Source: CAKMZU01 sp965248335
Lineage (GTDB): Bacteria; Pseudomonadota; Gammaproteobacteria; Pseudomonadales; DT-91
Reading direction: 5' to 3'
Assembly: GCA_965248335.1 (NCBI GenBank)
Contig: CBDFIY010000003.1
Span: 2,046,001-2,110,000, forward strand
Length of the DNA stretch: 64,000 nt
The position numbers were made by a program, and so were the translations under genes. The notes below the pieces were generated by a model. It made no database searches. It was not told the origin of the DNA and was given only the letters and a program-made list of their open reading frames with translations. Positions 1-8,198 of this stretch are shown piece after piece. Positions within the stretch are counted from its first letter, which is position 1, and each line of letters starts with the position of its first letter.

Positions 1-1
1 T

Positions 2-33
2 AAAAAGGCTTTCTCAATGAGTTTGCCTTTTTT
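2..33. terminator. Rho-independent terminator hairpin at window edge
   Basis: AAAAAGGC (2-9) pairs with GCCTTTTT (25-32), with a second short stem CTC/GAG inside the loop, and T-rich sequence follows on both strands. It probably ends a gene lying left of the window and could work in both directions. Confidence 0.5.
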
Positions 34-244
34 CGATATAACAAAGTAATACAGAGGGTGGCTCGAAATGATAAAGGAAGTAAAAAACTGTTTCCGGCGA
101 ATAGGAAGGTATCATTCGATCTATAAATAAAAAACCTGTATATAAATATATCTTCATGATTTTTTAAGAACTCTTTGCCTTTTTTCGGCTCTTAATGACA
201 TGGAAATCATGCATTGATCGCTTTTGAATTATTTAGACTGCCAT

Positions 245-1048
245 ATGGATAAAAAACAGTATTTACTTGGGTGTTTTTTATTTGCCTTTTTCTTTCAACC
301 CTATTTTTGTTATTCAAAAATAACAACTGGTAAAGCTTCTCTCATTGGCGCTAGCTCAGGTGCCAGCTTTGTAGGGACTGGCGCTGCGCTCGCCGCAATG
401 ATATTCATCAATAACACGCAAAAAGATAGATTGAGTAGCGTAACGCCTAAAAGAAAAAAATATAGAAACCACAATCAGCAAATCAAACTGCCCACTACTG
501 TGAGGCAGGCGTCGCTCCGCTCATCGAAATCCCAACAGGATCGTACATTGAATAAACCAATAAAACGCTGGTGCGATATTTTAAAAGAGTGGCGACGAGG
601 AGAAGTCAGCCCTGCTTTACTGGACGGCTTGAGAAATCGTAATTGTTATTTTGAGACAACGCCACTGACGCGCGAGGGAGATACCCACTTCCGATATAAA
701 ATTATCGATGCCAAACTGACGAGCAAACCCAATGCATCCCCTTTTGGTGATCAAGTGGAAGGGCCACAAGGGGGAATTGTGGCATTTGAAAATCTTGGGC
801 GAGATGGGTGGCTAGTATCGCCCACCGATAATGGCGAACATTTTGCAAATATCCATGAATTTGCAAAAAATGCATCGGATGAACAAATCGCCAAGCTCTT
901 TGTGACATTGGCTGAAACGGCTATCGACGGTGCCGATCAATATGGCAAGATCTGGGTAAGCACACATGGTGGCGGGGTCTCATGGCTGCATGGGCGTATC
1001 GATTCCGAGCCAAGATATTACCACACACAGGCATTCAAAAAGCTGTAA
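245..1048 (+). CDS. Secreted/membrane-anchored protein, DUF6940-like C-terminal half
   Basis: 267-residue protein if it starts at the ATG at 245; an in-frame TTG at 224 is the alternative, and neither has a clear ribosome site. A hydrophobic N-terminus (residues about 6-24) looks like a signal peptide. A Gly/Ala-rich hydrophobic stretch follows at about 30-55, then a basic linker. The C-terminal half contains a run reading as 'VAFENLGRDGWLVSP', a segment 'HEFAKNASDEQIAKLF', and ends with 'WVSTHGGGVSWLHGRIDSEP' and a YYH motif. From memory this end resembles the uncharacterised family DUF6940, whose members end in a similar WLST-GxGVxWLHxRxDxxPKYY block. The family has no known function that I can name. 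It stands alone, tail-to-tail with ccmH, 28 bases apart. The exported N-terminus is unusual for that family as I remember it. Confidence 0.7.
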   Translation: MDKKQYLLGCFLFAFFFQPYFCYSKITTGKASLIGASSGASFVGTGAALAAMIFINNTQKDRLSSVTPKRKKYRNHNQQIKLPTTVRQASLRSSKSQQDRTLNKPIKRWCDILKEWRRGEVSPALLDGLRNRNCYFETTPLTREGDTHFRYKIIDAKLTSKPNASPFGDQVEGPQGGIVAFENLGRDGWLVSPTDNGEHFANIHEFAKNASDEQIAKLFVTLAETAIDGADQYGKIWVSTHGGGVSWLHGRIDSEPRYYHTQAFKKL

Positions 1049-1076
1049 TCCTAACCCTGCTGTTTAATACTAAACA

Positions 1077-1538
1077 TTACCCTTTACGGTCTAACAGCGC
1101 TTTTAACGCTTTTAACGCTTTTTCTTCTTCTTGCGTCAGCGTATCGGGTGAGGCTGTTCGCGTTGATCGTTGCAGCCGTACCACCACCACGCCGCCTACG
1201 AATAGTAAGAAAAACGGCAACCCCCACAGCACAATAGTGTTCACATCTAATGGCGGCTCATAACGCACAAAATTCCCATAACGCTTAACCATAAATTGCG
1301 TAATTTCATCCTTGTTATTGCCCGCCTCTATCATGGTAAAAACCTGCTTTCTCAAATCCTTGGCGATGGGCGAATTAGATCCAGAGAGGTTTTGGTTTTG
1401 GCATTTAGGGCAGCGTAATTCTTCAATGAGCGTGTCATATTGCTGCTGCCCCTGCGGGCTCTTGAAAATGTAAGTCTCAATAACAGCAAAGCTACTGGCA
1501 GCATTCAGTACGAAAAATAAAAGTAAAAGTCGATACAT
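1077..1538 (-). CDS. ccmH: Cytochrome c maturation protein CcmH
   Basis: Periplasm-facing thiol-disulfide protein that keeps the apocytochrome CXXCH cysteines reduced for haem ligation. The start at 1538 gives a clean signal peptide (MYRLLLLFFVLNAASSFA) and leaves AGGA nine bases upstream; an earlier ATG at 1547 overlaps the ccmG stop as ATGA and is also possible. The family signature LRCPKCQNQ is at residues 41-49, with redox cysteines C43 and C46. One transmembrane helix lies near the C-terminus (IVLWGLPFFLLFVGGVVVV). At about 153 residues this is the short CcmH/CcmL type without the fused TPR domain; no ccmI follows in the window. Last gene of the eight-gene minus-strand ccm operon. Confidence 0.95.
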   Translation of the reverse strand: MYRLLLLFFVLNAASSFAVIETYIFKSPQGQQQYDTLIEELRCPKCQNQNLSGSNSPIAKDLRKQVFTMIEAGNNKDEITQFMVKRYGNFVRYEPPLDVNTIVLWGLPFFLLFVGGVVVVRLQRSTRTASPDTLTQEEEKALKALKALLDRKG

Positions 1539-1543
1539 CGCGC

Positions 1544-2089
1544 TCATTCCTGCATCGCTTGAAAAATGGGCAGTAGTTCGTCTTGCCATTTTTGTTCATT
1601 GATGACGCCCGTAAATTTGTATCGAATACGCCCATTGGCATCCACGAAAAAGGTTTCAGGGGCACCATAGACGCCAAGATCCATACCAAGCGTTCCGTCA
1701 CTATCAACCATTATTTGACGATAAGGGTTACCGAGTTCTTCTAGCCATGCTTTTGCAGCCGGTACTTCATCTTTGTAATTAATCCCAACAATAGGAATAC
1801 CTCGTTTCTTCAAAACATTCAGAAATGGGTGTTCAATACGGCATGAAACACACCATGTTGCCCATACATTAACGAGCATGGGTTTACCTATAATGGAGGC
1901 TTTCGTCAGCGTGCTCGTAGCAAGCAAAGAAGGTAATTCAAAATCAGGGAATGCTTCACCCACGAGTGCCGAAGGCACATAGTTTGGGTCGTAGTTATCG
2001 GATTTTAATACCACATAAAAGACAGATGCCAATACTAAAAAAAAGACGAGAGGAAGCAATAAGGTTAACCGAAATGGTTTTTTATTCAT
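1544..2089 (-). CDS. ccmG: Thiol:disulfide interchange protein CcmG (DsbE)
   Basis: Membrane-anchored periplasmic thioredoxin-like reductant of the cytochrome c maturation system I. Starting at the ATG at 2089 (which overlaps the ccmF stop as ATGAATAA) gives 181 residues. A single N-terminal anchor spans residues about 8-28, and a thioredoxin fold carries WCVSC at 79-83 (C80, C83). The typical CcmG acidic and proline features follow (GAPETFFVDANGRIRYKF, with the cis-Pro-type GAPET loop). The upstream in-frame ATG at 2113 would overlap ccmF by 32 bases and is less likely. It sits between ccmF and ccmH and is presumably translationally coupled to both. Confidence 0.95.
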   Translation of the reverse strand: MNKKPFRLTLLLPLVFFLVLASVFYVVLKSDNYDPNYVPSALVGEAFPDFELPSLLATSTLTKASIIGKPMLVNVWATWCVSCRIEHPFLNVLKKRGIPIVGINYKDEVPAAKAWLEELGNPYRQIMVDSDGTLGMDLGVYGAPETFFVDANGRIRYKFTGVINEQKWQDELLPIFQAMQE

Positions 2090-4025
2090 AAGATCGTCGA
2101 TACCTTTTATCAAACAACGCTAAAAATGCAGCAAATGCCATCATGAGCGCACCCAGCCAAATAAACCGTAAAAAAGGCTTATATTGAATACGCATTGCCC
2201 AAGCACCATCGGGTAAAGGCTCTCCAAGCGCTACGAACAAATCTCTGTTTAATTGTGCATCAATCGCAGCCTCTGTCATGACATTGCCGCGTTGAGAATC
2301 ATAATAACGCTTCTCTGGGTACAGCTCGGCAACCAATTTATTATCTTTGGTAATAGCGACAACACCTCGGTCTGCCAGATAGTTTTGCCCCCGAACCTTG
2401 TCAACGGACTGCAATGTAAACTGATATTCGCTGATGGAAAGGGTTTCACCCATTTGCATTTTTACATCACGTTTATCGTCATGAAAACTAACAACCGCAA
2501 CACCTAAAGCTGTCACCAGAAGCCCTAAATGCGCAATGTGCATCGCATAGAAGGATAAGGGTAATCGGCGTAATCCACGCAGAGGATTTTTCGCCTGTTT
2601 GATTTTTAAGTAAAAATCATAAATGACACTACTCAATAGCCAGCCCGCCATCGTAGAAGCAATGATGGTAGGTAGCGAATAGCGATAACTAAAGATTAAG
2701 GTCACCGCCACATTCATCAAAGCGCCTAATGGCAAGACAACATAAACCAAGGGCTGCCAGACTTCCCGTCGTGTTTTTTTCCAGCGCAATAATGGGCCAA
2801 CCCCTAGCAGGAAAATCAGTGCCAGCATTAAAGGTACAAACAGGCGGTTAAAATAAGGCGGCCCCACCGAATATTTTCCTAACTGTAGAAAATCGGCAAA
2901 AAGCGGAAAAAGCGTACCTATCAATATCGTCAGCGTTGCTGTGATTAAAAGCAAATTATTAAAGAGTATAAACATGTCGCGGGAAAAGAAATTAAACCCT
3001 GAGTGACGATTAGCTGGCGGTGCTCTGAATGCAAATAATATTAACGAGCCACCCACGACAAGGGTTAGGAAAGCCAAAATAAACAGTCCTCTTCCCGGAT
3101 CTGCGGCGAATGAATGAACGGAAGTCAGCACACCTGAACGCACTAAAAACGTCCCTAGCAGGCTCAACGAAAAAGCAAAAATGGCGAGTAATAAAGTCCA
3201 ACTTTTAAAAATATCGCGCTTTTCGGTCACGGCCAATGAGTGCATTAATGCCGTACCCACTAACCAAGGCATGAATGATGCGTTTTCGACCGGATCCCAG
3301 AACCACCAACCGCCCCAGCCAAGCTCGTAATAAGCCCACCAGCTGCCTAATGCTATACCCAGTGTCAAAAAACCCCAAGCTGCCGTTGTCCATGGTCTTG
3401 TCCAACGCACCCATGCAGGGTCAATTTCACCACTGAGTAAAGCGGCGATTGCAAAAGCAAAAGCCACTGAAAACCCGACATAACCGAAATACAGCATAGG
3501 TGGGTGAATAGCCATGCCAAAATCTTGCAGTAAAGGATTGAGATCCTGACCATTTATAGGTATTTGCGGCAAGGTGCGTAAGAACGGATTAGAGGTAAAC
3601 AACGAAAATAACAAAAACCCAACAGCAATCATCGCAAGAACCGATAGCACCCTAGCCGACATATCATCCGGTAAATCTTTACTAAATATGGCAACCGCTG
3701 ATGTCCACAAGCCAAGGATCAGTACCCACAATAACAATGAACCTTCGTGCCCACCCCAAACCGCCGATATCTTATAAATAAGTGGCAAGCTTAAATTGGA
3801 GTGATTCGCCACAATAGCGACAGTGAAGTCGTTGTTTACAAAACATAACGTGAGAATAAGATAAGCAATAATAATGAAAAAGGTCGCCAATAAAGCTAAA
3901 GGTTTAGCGCTTTTCATCAGGCGTAGATTATTTTGATAGACGCCGAGCAAAGGCACTGTGGCTAAAACAAGTGCTACACACAAGGATAAAATAAGGAAAA
4001 AATGACCGATCTCGGGCAGCATCAC
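2082..4025 (-). CDS. ccmF: Haem lyase subunit CcmF
   Basis: Large polytopic membrane protein that, with CcmH, forms the haem lyase joining haem to apocytochrome c. About 647 residues, the usual family length, with many transmembrane helices. The tryptophan-rich WWD haem-handling segment is at about 238-250 (GWGGWWFWDPVEN), preceded by WGGHEGSLLLW at about 90-100 and a conserved HPPMLY near 174; a large periplasmic domain lies near the C-terminus. The first codons read GTG ATG: the GTG at 4025 overlaps the ccmE stop, and the ATG at 4022 is an equally good start. Confidence 0.96.
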   Translation of the reverse strand: MMLPEIGHFFLILSLCVALVLATVPLLGVYQNNLRLMKSAKPLALLATFFIIIAYLILTLCFVNNDFTVAIVANHSNLSLPLIYKISAVWGGHEGSLLLWVLILGLWTSAVAIFSKDLPDDMSARVLSVLAMIAVGFLLFSLFTSNPFLRTLPQIPINGQDLNPLLQDFGMAIHPPMLYFGYVGFSVAFAFAIAALLSGEIDPAWVRWTRPWTTAAWGFLTLGIALGSWWAYYELGWGGWWFWDPVENASFMPWLVGTALMHSLAVTEKRDIFKSWTLLLAIFAFSLSLLGTFLVRSGVLTSVHSFAADPGRGLFILAFLTLVVGGSLILFAFRAPPANRHSGFNFFSRDMFILFNNLLLITATLTILIGTLFPLFADFLQLGKYSVGPPYFNRLFVPLMLALIFLLGVGPLLRWKKTRREVWQPLVYVVLPLGALMNVAVTLIFSYRYSLPTIIASTMAGWLLSSVIYDFYLKIKQAKNPLRGLRRLPLSFYAMHIAHLGLLVTALGVAVVSFHDDKRDVKMQMGETLSISEYQFTLQSVDKVRGQNYLADRGVVAITKDNKLVAELYPEKRYYDSQRGNVMTEAAIDAQLNRDLFVALGEPLPDGAWAMRIQYKPFLRFIWLGALMMAFAAFLALFDKRYRRSYE

Positions 4026-4456
4026 TCAGCCTCATCTCGTTTTTTTAATGTGGATGCAACTTCTGGTGGCATATAATTTTCATCATGTTTTGCTAACACT
4101 TCTTCTGCGATAAACATACCCCTAGCATCCAGATGGCCTGTCACCACAACGCCATCATCTTCGGCAAACAGGCTCGGAAGAATACCTGTATAAGTAACCT
4201 TGATAACGGATTGGTAATCAGTCACTTGAAAGTGTATAGATAAACTATCACCTTGCCGCTGTACGCTGTTTTCAACCACCATACCGCCGGCACGGATACG
4301 TTGTCCGGTAGGCGCTTCTCCCTGAAGAATCTGTGTGGGTGTATAAAAAAGATTAAGATTGTCTTTAAGCGCATAAAACAGAAGCCCAGTCGCTGCTGAT
4401 ACAGCGACAACGAGGGCAACAACAATTTGAAGGCGCTGCTTTCTAACGGGGTGCAT
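4022..4456 (-). CDS. ccmE: Haem chaperone CcmE
   Basis: Periplasmic membrane-anchored haem chaperone that takes haem from CcmC and hands it to CcmF. 144 residues: an N-terminal anchor (about 10-28), an OB-fold body, and the haem-binding histidine H124 in the motif LAKHDENYMP, followed by a flexible charged tail (LKKRDEAE). The start overlaps the ccmD stop as TAATG, and the stop overlaps the ccmF start, so translation is probably coupled. Confidence 0.96.
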   Translation of the reverse strand: MHPVRKQRLQIVVALVVAVSAATGLLFYALKDNLNLFYTPTQILQGEAPTGQRIRAGGMVVENSVQRQGDSLSIHFQVTDYQSVIKVTYTGILPSLFAEDDGVVVTGHLDARGMFIAEEVLAKHDENYMPPEVASTLKKRDEAE

Positions 4457-4638
4457 TAGTGATAGTCCTGCTCAGCGAAAAGCTGACGCTTTCGAATGGT
4501 TTTTATCAACGCCCTTTTTTTGAATATTGGCAACAAAGCCAAGACTAAAAAAAATACAATTGAAAAGAGGTAGACTGTCCATACATAAATGCCATGCCCA
4601 TCCATGAGCCAAAGTGCCTGAAAATCTTCAAATATCAT
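4456..4638 (-). CDS. ccmD: Haem exporter accessory protein CcmD
   Basis: 60-residue single-pass membrane protein. It has the family pattern: a short polar N-terminus, WLMDGHGIYVW just before one transmembrane helix (about 18-40), then a basic cytoplasmic tail (KKRALIKTIRKRQ). CcmD helps release haem-loaded CcmE from CcmABC. It lies between ccmC (4-base ATGA overlap) and ccmE (1-base overlap). Confidence 0.93.
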   Translation of the reverse strand: MIFEDFQALWLMDGHGIYVWTVYLFSIVFFLVLALLPIFKKRALIKTIRKRQLFAEQDYH

Positions 4639-5369
4639 GGTGCCACCAATGCTTTAACCCACTTTGTACGCTGTTCTCTTGCAAGAATTTCAGTGCGCGC
4701 ATACAACACCACGAGCAAGGCATATAATAAGTACACCCCGACAATCATGATGAGTAAAGGCCACAGCATATCAGGGTGCATACTGGGTTTTTCGGTAAGC
4801 TTGAGCGTTGCAGGTTGATGCAAGGTAAACCACCAGTCCACGGACTTGTAAATGATAGGGATATTTACCGTACCCACGAGTGCGAGAATCGCCGCTGATT
4901 TTGCTGCCAAACGTTCACCATCAAACGCCTGCATCAATGCAATAACACCGAGATATAAAAATAATAAAATCAGCATAGAGGTTAATCGCGCATCCCAAAC
5001 CCAGAATGTACCCCACGTAGGCTTACCCCAAACCGCACCGGTAAAAAGGGCTAAAAACGTCATGGCAGCCCCAATAGGCGCAGAAACCTTAAGGATAATT
5101 TCGGCCATTTTCATGCGCCAAATCAAGGTGATAGCACCTGCAATCGCCATTAAATAATAACCGGCCAAAGCCACAAAGGCTGTTGGTACGTGCAGATAAA
5201 TGATCCGAAAACTATTGCCTTGTTTATAATCGGCAGGTGCAAAAGCTAAGCCCCAAACGATGCCAACAACAAGAAGTAATAGCGTACTTACAGCAAGAAA
5301 AGGCACCACTTTCGAACTGATTTGATAAAACCAGCGCGGCGAACCCAGCTTGTGAAAAAATTGCCACAT
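4635..5369 (-). CDS. ccmC: Haem-handling membrane protein CcmC
   Basis: Polytopic inner-membrane protein that loads haem onto CcmE. 244 residues with six hydrophobic helices. The tryptophan-rich periplasmic motif WGTFWVWDARLTS is at about 119-131, flanked by the two expected haem-ligand histidine loops (H60 in YLHVPTA and a His in the later WWFTLHQP loop). Its ATG lies 15 bases downstream of the ccmB stop. Same operon as ccmA-H. Confidence 0.96.
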   Translation of the reverse strand: MWQFFHKLGSPRWFYQISSKVVPFLAVSTLLLLVVGIVWGLAFAPADYKQGNSFRIIYLHVPTAFVALAGYYLMAIAGAITLIWRMKMAEIILKVSAPIGAAMTFLALFTGAVWGKPTWGTFWVWDARLTSMLILLFLYLGVIALMQAFDGERLAAKSAAILALVGTVNIPIIYKSVDWWFTLHQPATLKLTEKPSMHPDMLWPLLIMIVGVYLLYALLVVLYARTEILAREQRTKWVKALVAP

Positions 5370-5384
5370 TATTTTTTTTATACC

Positions 5385-6062
5385 TTAATTGGCTTCTATA
5401 TTAATTTTTAATGCACCCGAAATCGCCAAAGGTGCTAAAACAACCGACAAAATAGCCAGTGCGGCGAGCATAGCCAAATAATTATCTACTGAAGCCAAAC
5501 CTTGTACTGATGCTTGAATGGCCGCAGAAGCTAAAATTAAAACGGGTACGTATAAGGGCAAAATAATAAAGACCAGCAACAAGCCGGTGTTTTTTAAGCC
5601 AACCGTTAATGCTGCGCCAATCGCACCTAAGTAGATAAGCGCTAGGCTGCCAAGCATAAGCGTAAACAAGATATCCAGGCAGGAATTACTCGGCAAATTC
5701 AACAACAAACCGATTAATGGCGCGGTAAAGCTAATAACACAGCCACTCGATACCCAATAAATCGCCACTTTCGCCATATGTAAGAAATAGGTTGATTGCG
5801 GACTCAGCATCATCAGCACCAAGCTACCGTCATCAAAATCTTCACGGTACAGGCCGTCGGTTGCCATCAAGCAGGCCAATAAAGTAATCATGATAAGAAT
5901 TGCTGGGGCAACTAAACGAAGTTTTTCGCCGCCACTCCCGAGTGCCAATGGGAATAAAGAGGCAACTAACAGGCTAAACAAAACAGGAATCAGGAGCGTA
6001 ACAGGCTGCCTAAGCGTCAGTAACCAATCACGCTTTATGATTGCCCAAAGTGGATTACCCAC
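5385..6062 (-). CDS. ccmB: ABC transporter permease CcmB
   Basis: 225-residue integral membrane protein with six predicted helices, beginning with the family-typical IIKRDWLLTLRQP. It forms the permease of the CcmAB ATPase, whose energy drives release of holo-CcmE from CcmC. It overlaps the end of ccmA by eight bases, so the two are probably translated together. Confidence 0.94.
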   Translation of the reverse strand: MGNPLWAIIKRDWLLTLRQPVTLLIPVLFSLLVASLFPLALGSGGEKLRLVAPAILIMITLLACLMATDGLYREDFDDGSLVLMMLSPQSTYFLHMAKVAIYWVSSGCVISFTAPLIGLLLNLPSNSCLDILFTLMLGSLALIYLGAIGAALTVGLKNTGLLLVFIILPLYVPVLILASAAIQASVQGLASVDNYLAMLAALAILSVVLAPLAISGALKINIEAN

Positions 6063-6684
6063 GGGGTTTATCCCCCAAGGTTAACGTTAATGCGTCTTTA
6101 ATATTTACGTCATGATGGCTTGTCATAATAATGCTGCCGCCACCAGCGAGAAAACCAGCCATCATCCCTTCAATTAATTGAATACCTGTGACATCAATCG
6201 CGGTAAAAGGCTCATCCAACAGCCATAGTTTCGCATCACTGAGTAAAAACCGCGCAAATGCTATACGTTGCTGCTGTCCTTGCGATAGCTCACCCGCAAA
6301 AGCATCGCTAAAGGATCGTAATCCTAACATCGACAAACTTTCTAAAGGGCTCATATCAGGTTTACAAGGATAAAGTGCTGAAAAAAACTGTAGATTTTCA
6401 AGTGGCGTTAATCGTTTTTTGATACCGCTTTGGTGACCTAAAAAGCAGGTTTCAGCGGGGAAAAGTGGGCTTTTTTCTAGGCATTCACCTTTATAGTGTA
6501 TTGTGCCTGTGTATTCCTTGGATTGACGCGATAAAATTTTGAGTAAGGTGGACTTACCTGCACCATTAGCACCAACAACTTTGAGCAATTGCCCTTCACT
6601 TAACGAAAAACTGACATCCGAGAATAATTGACGAAAACCTCGCTCAACAGAAATGGCATTAACAGACAGTAAAGAGGTACCCAC
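6055..6684 (-). CDS. ccmA: ABC transporter ATPase CcmA
   Basis: 209-residue ATP-binding subunit of the cytochrome c maturation ABC complex. Walker A is GANGAGKST at 38-46. The ABC signature reads LSQGQQQRIAFAR (about 133-145), and Walker B is LWLLDEP (about 152-158) followed by FTAID. A late histidine (SHHD) is the H-loop. It is the first gene of the minus-strand operon ccmA-B-C-D-E-F-G-H, with a good -10 box 31 bases upstream of its start. Confidence 0.95.
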   Translation of the reverse strand: MGTSLLSVNAISVERGFRQLFSDVSFSLSEGQLLKVVGANGAGKSTLLKILSRQSKEYTGTIHYKGECLEKSPLFPAETCFLGHQSGIKKRLTPLENLQFFSALYPCKPDMSPLESLSMLGLRSFSDAFAGELSQGQQQRIAFARFLLSDAKLWLLDEPFTAIDVTGIQLIEGMMAGFLAGGGSIIMTSHHDVNIKDALTLTLGDKPRG

Positions 6685-6714
6685 GAGACAATACTTATTA
6701 TTAAATTTGGGCGC

Positions 6715-6720
6715 ATTATA
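6715..6720 (-). promoter_or_regulatory. Candidate -10 box of the ccm operon
   Basis: On the minus strand the sequence reads TATAAT exactly, 31 bases upstream of the ccmA start. No strong -35 match is seen at 17 bases spacing (sequence near CTAACC), so this is a candidate sigma-70 promoter only. Confidence 0.45.
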
Positions 6721-6860
6721 ACGAGTAAGTTGTAAGAGGGTTAGGGTTTAGTGCGCGTTTTTCGTGAAAAATAGCAGCAACATTTTGATTGTCAACTTTT
6801 TAGAATCTTAAAGTTTGGGCCTTTGACTAAAGATAAACAAGATATAGGCAATTACATTTA

Positions 6861-7385
6861 TTATTCAGTGGGTAGATTGTAGTAAGCTTTTAAAATGCCT
6901 TTAACTTTATTCAAGTGAGGCTGGCTCTCGCGGATAAAACTATCAAACCCATCCCTACCTCTAATCATTTGATTAATCTGCTCATTGCTGCGGTTTTTAT
7001 AATCGAAGCACTCCTCACAGGTAAGATCCTCATCAAGGCTCTCTAGGCTATTTTCAAGGTTGTTGCCATTTGCCAGTACATCGTTAGCATCTGGAGAGTA
7101 ACAGCATGGCTGGCAACTAATATCCAAAAAACCATCCAATTTATCGACATCTTTTTGGGCTAGATCATAAGGCGCATCTGGCAGTGAGGTCAGCGATAAA
7201 AAACGCATTAACGTCCCCACAGTTTTTTCGTTAGAGTTATGCTCAACAGGTATCATTGCCACTTTTACCCCAGTATTATTATTCTGATCTTGAGCATTAA
7301 AGAATTTGCAAAGTACATGTAAGGTTGCGTGACAGCTATGTTGGTAAAAAAAAGCCAGCAATAAAAAAGCGAGTTTATTCTTCAT
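6861..7385 (-). CDS. Small exported cysteine-rich protein of unknown function
   Basis: 174 residues. The N-terminus MKNKLAFLLLAFFYQHSCHA is a plausible signal peptide cleaved near residue 20. The mature part has clustered cysteines: a CQPCC motif in the middle and CEEC later, with a further Cys after the signal peptide, suggesting disulfides or metal binding in the periplasm. I recognise no family. It is transcribed like the ccm genes, but a gap of more than 170 bases containing the ccm promoter separates them, so it is probably its own unit. Nothing in the sequence ties it to cytochrome maturation beyond proximity. Confidence 0.65.
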   Translation of the reverse strand: MKNKLAFLLLAFFYQHSCHATLHVLCKFFNAQDQNNNTGVKVAMIPVEHNSNEKTVGTLMRFLSLTSLPDAPYDLAQKDVDKLDGFLDISCQPCCYSPDANDVLANGNNLENSLESLDEDLTCEECFDYKNRSNEQINQMIRGRDGFDSFIRESQPHLNKVKGILKAYYNLPTE

Positions 7386-7443
7386 GTAGACCTCAAGTCG
7401 AAGCTATAACTGCTTACTTAGTAAGCCGCAACCAATAAAGTTC

Positions 7444-7476
7444 CACAAAAAAACAAGGCGGCTAAAGTTTCCGCCT
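7444..7476 (-). terminator. Rho-independent terminator after the 7484-7879 gene
   Basis: AGGCGG (7456-7461) pairs with CCGCCT (7471-7476) around a nine-base loop. Read on the minus strand the stem is followed by TTGTTTTTTT. It lies directly after the stop of the minus-strand gene. Confidence 0.65.
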
Positions 7477-7483
7477 AAAATTT

Positions 7484-7879
7484 TCAGCCATAGTTCGGCT
7501 GCCCCCGATACAGCCCTTTAAACTCAACGCCATCAGCACTGTACTTCGGATATTGCCTTCCTTTATAGGTCACCATTTCATTATTGAGCAAAGTACTATT
7601 TTTTTGCGTAACTGACTGTGATAGCTCAATTAGCTCAGGTGTCGTTATCTCAGTTAAAACAATTTTTGGCAGGCTGGCCAGTTCTGACAGGACATTGAAC
7701 GCAGTCAATAAGTCAGTATTGTCAGTCAACTCGGCATACTGTCTTAATAAATCCATAAAGTCTGGATGAGAAAGCGTCAACTTAACGCCAAGTTCTTCCC
7801 GGACAAGAATGATGCACTGACGGGCTATTCTAATCGCTGCAGCGTTAAGCAACCAATTTTTATCTGGCGATGTTTTCAT
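7484..7879 (-). CDS. Small hypothetical protein with a DUF4278-like tail
   Basis: 131 residues from the ATG at 7879 (MKTSPDKNW). An in-frame ATG at 7957 would add 26 residues that look unstructured, so the shorter start is preferred. The protein is mostly helical by eye. Its last 30 residues contain two YxG-type units (VTYKGRQYPKY and GLYRGQPNYG) resembling the short YRG repeat of DUF4278, a family common in cyanobacteria; this match is from memory and weak. No membrane segment or signal peptide. A terminator follows. Function unknown. Confidence 0.6.
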   Translation of the reverse strand: MKTSPDKNWLLNAAAIRIARQCIILVREELGVKLTLSHPDFMDLLRQYAELTDNTDLLTAFNVLSELASLPKIVLTEITTPELIELSQSVTQKNSTLLNNEMVTYKGRQYPKYSADGVEFKGLYRGQPNYG

Positions 7880-8198
7880 TATATTCTTTATTTTAATTTC
7901 TGTTTGTGCAGCGAATGGAACTGTACGGCTAGCAATATATCTTAATGGATAAGGCAATTATCAGGCCAAGTTACTACATCTCACTATTAAGTAGCAGGTG
8001 CCGCTGAAAGGCATTTTTCTGTTATTTACTACGTGCGTAAACTAAAAAGTTTAGTCATAGACATAAAATAAATTCCGAAGAGAGTGCGTCAATATGTGAG
8101 TCATAATAACAATGTTAGTTAGGTTGGATTATTGGGAGAACAATTTTTTTAACATCCTTTTTGCTCTCAATCAAAGAAGTTATTATATACGACTGCCA

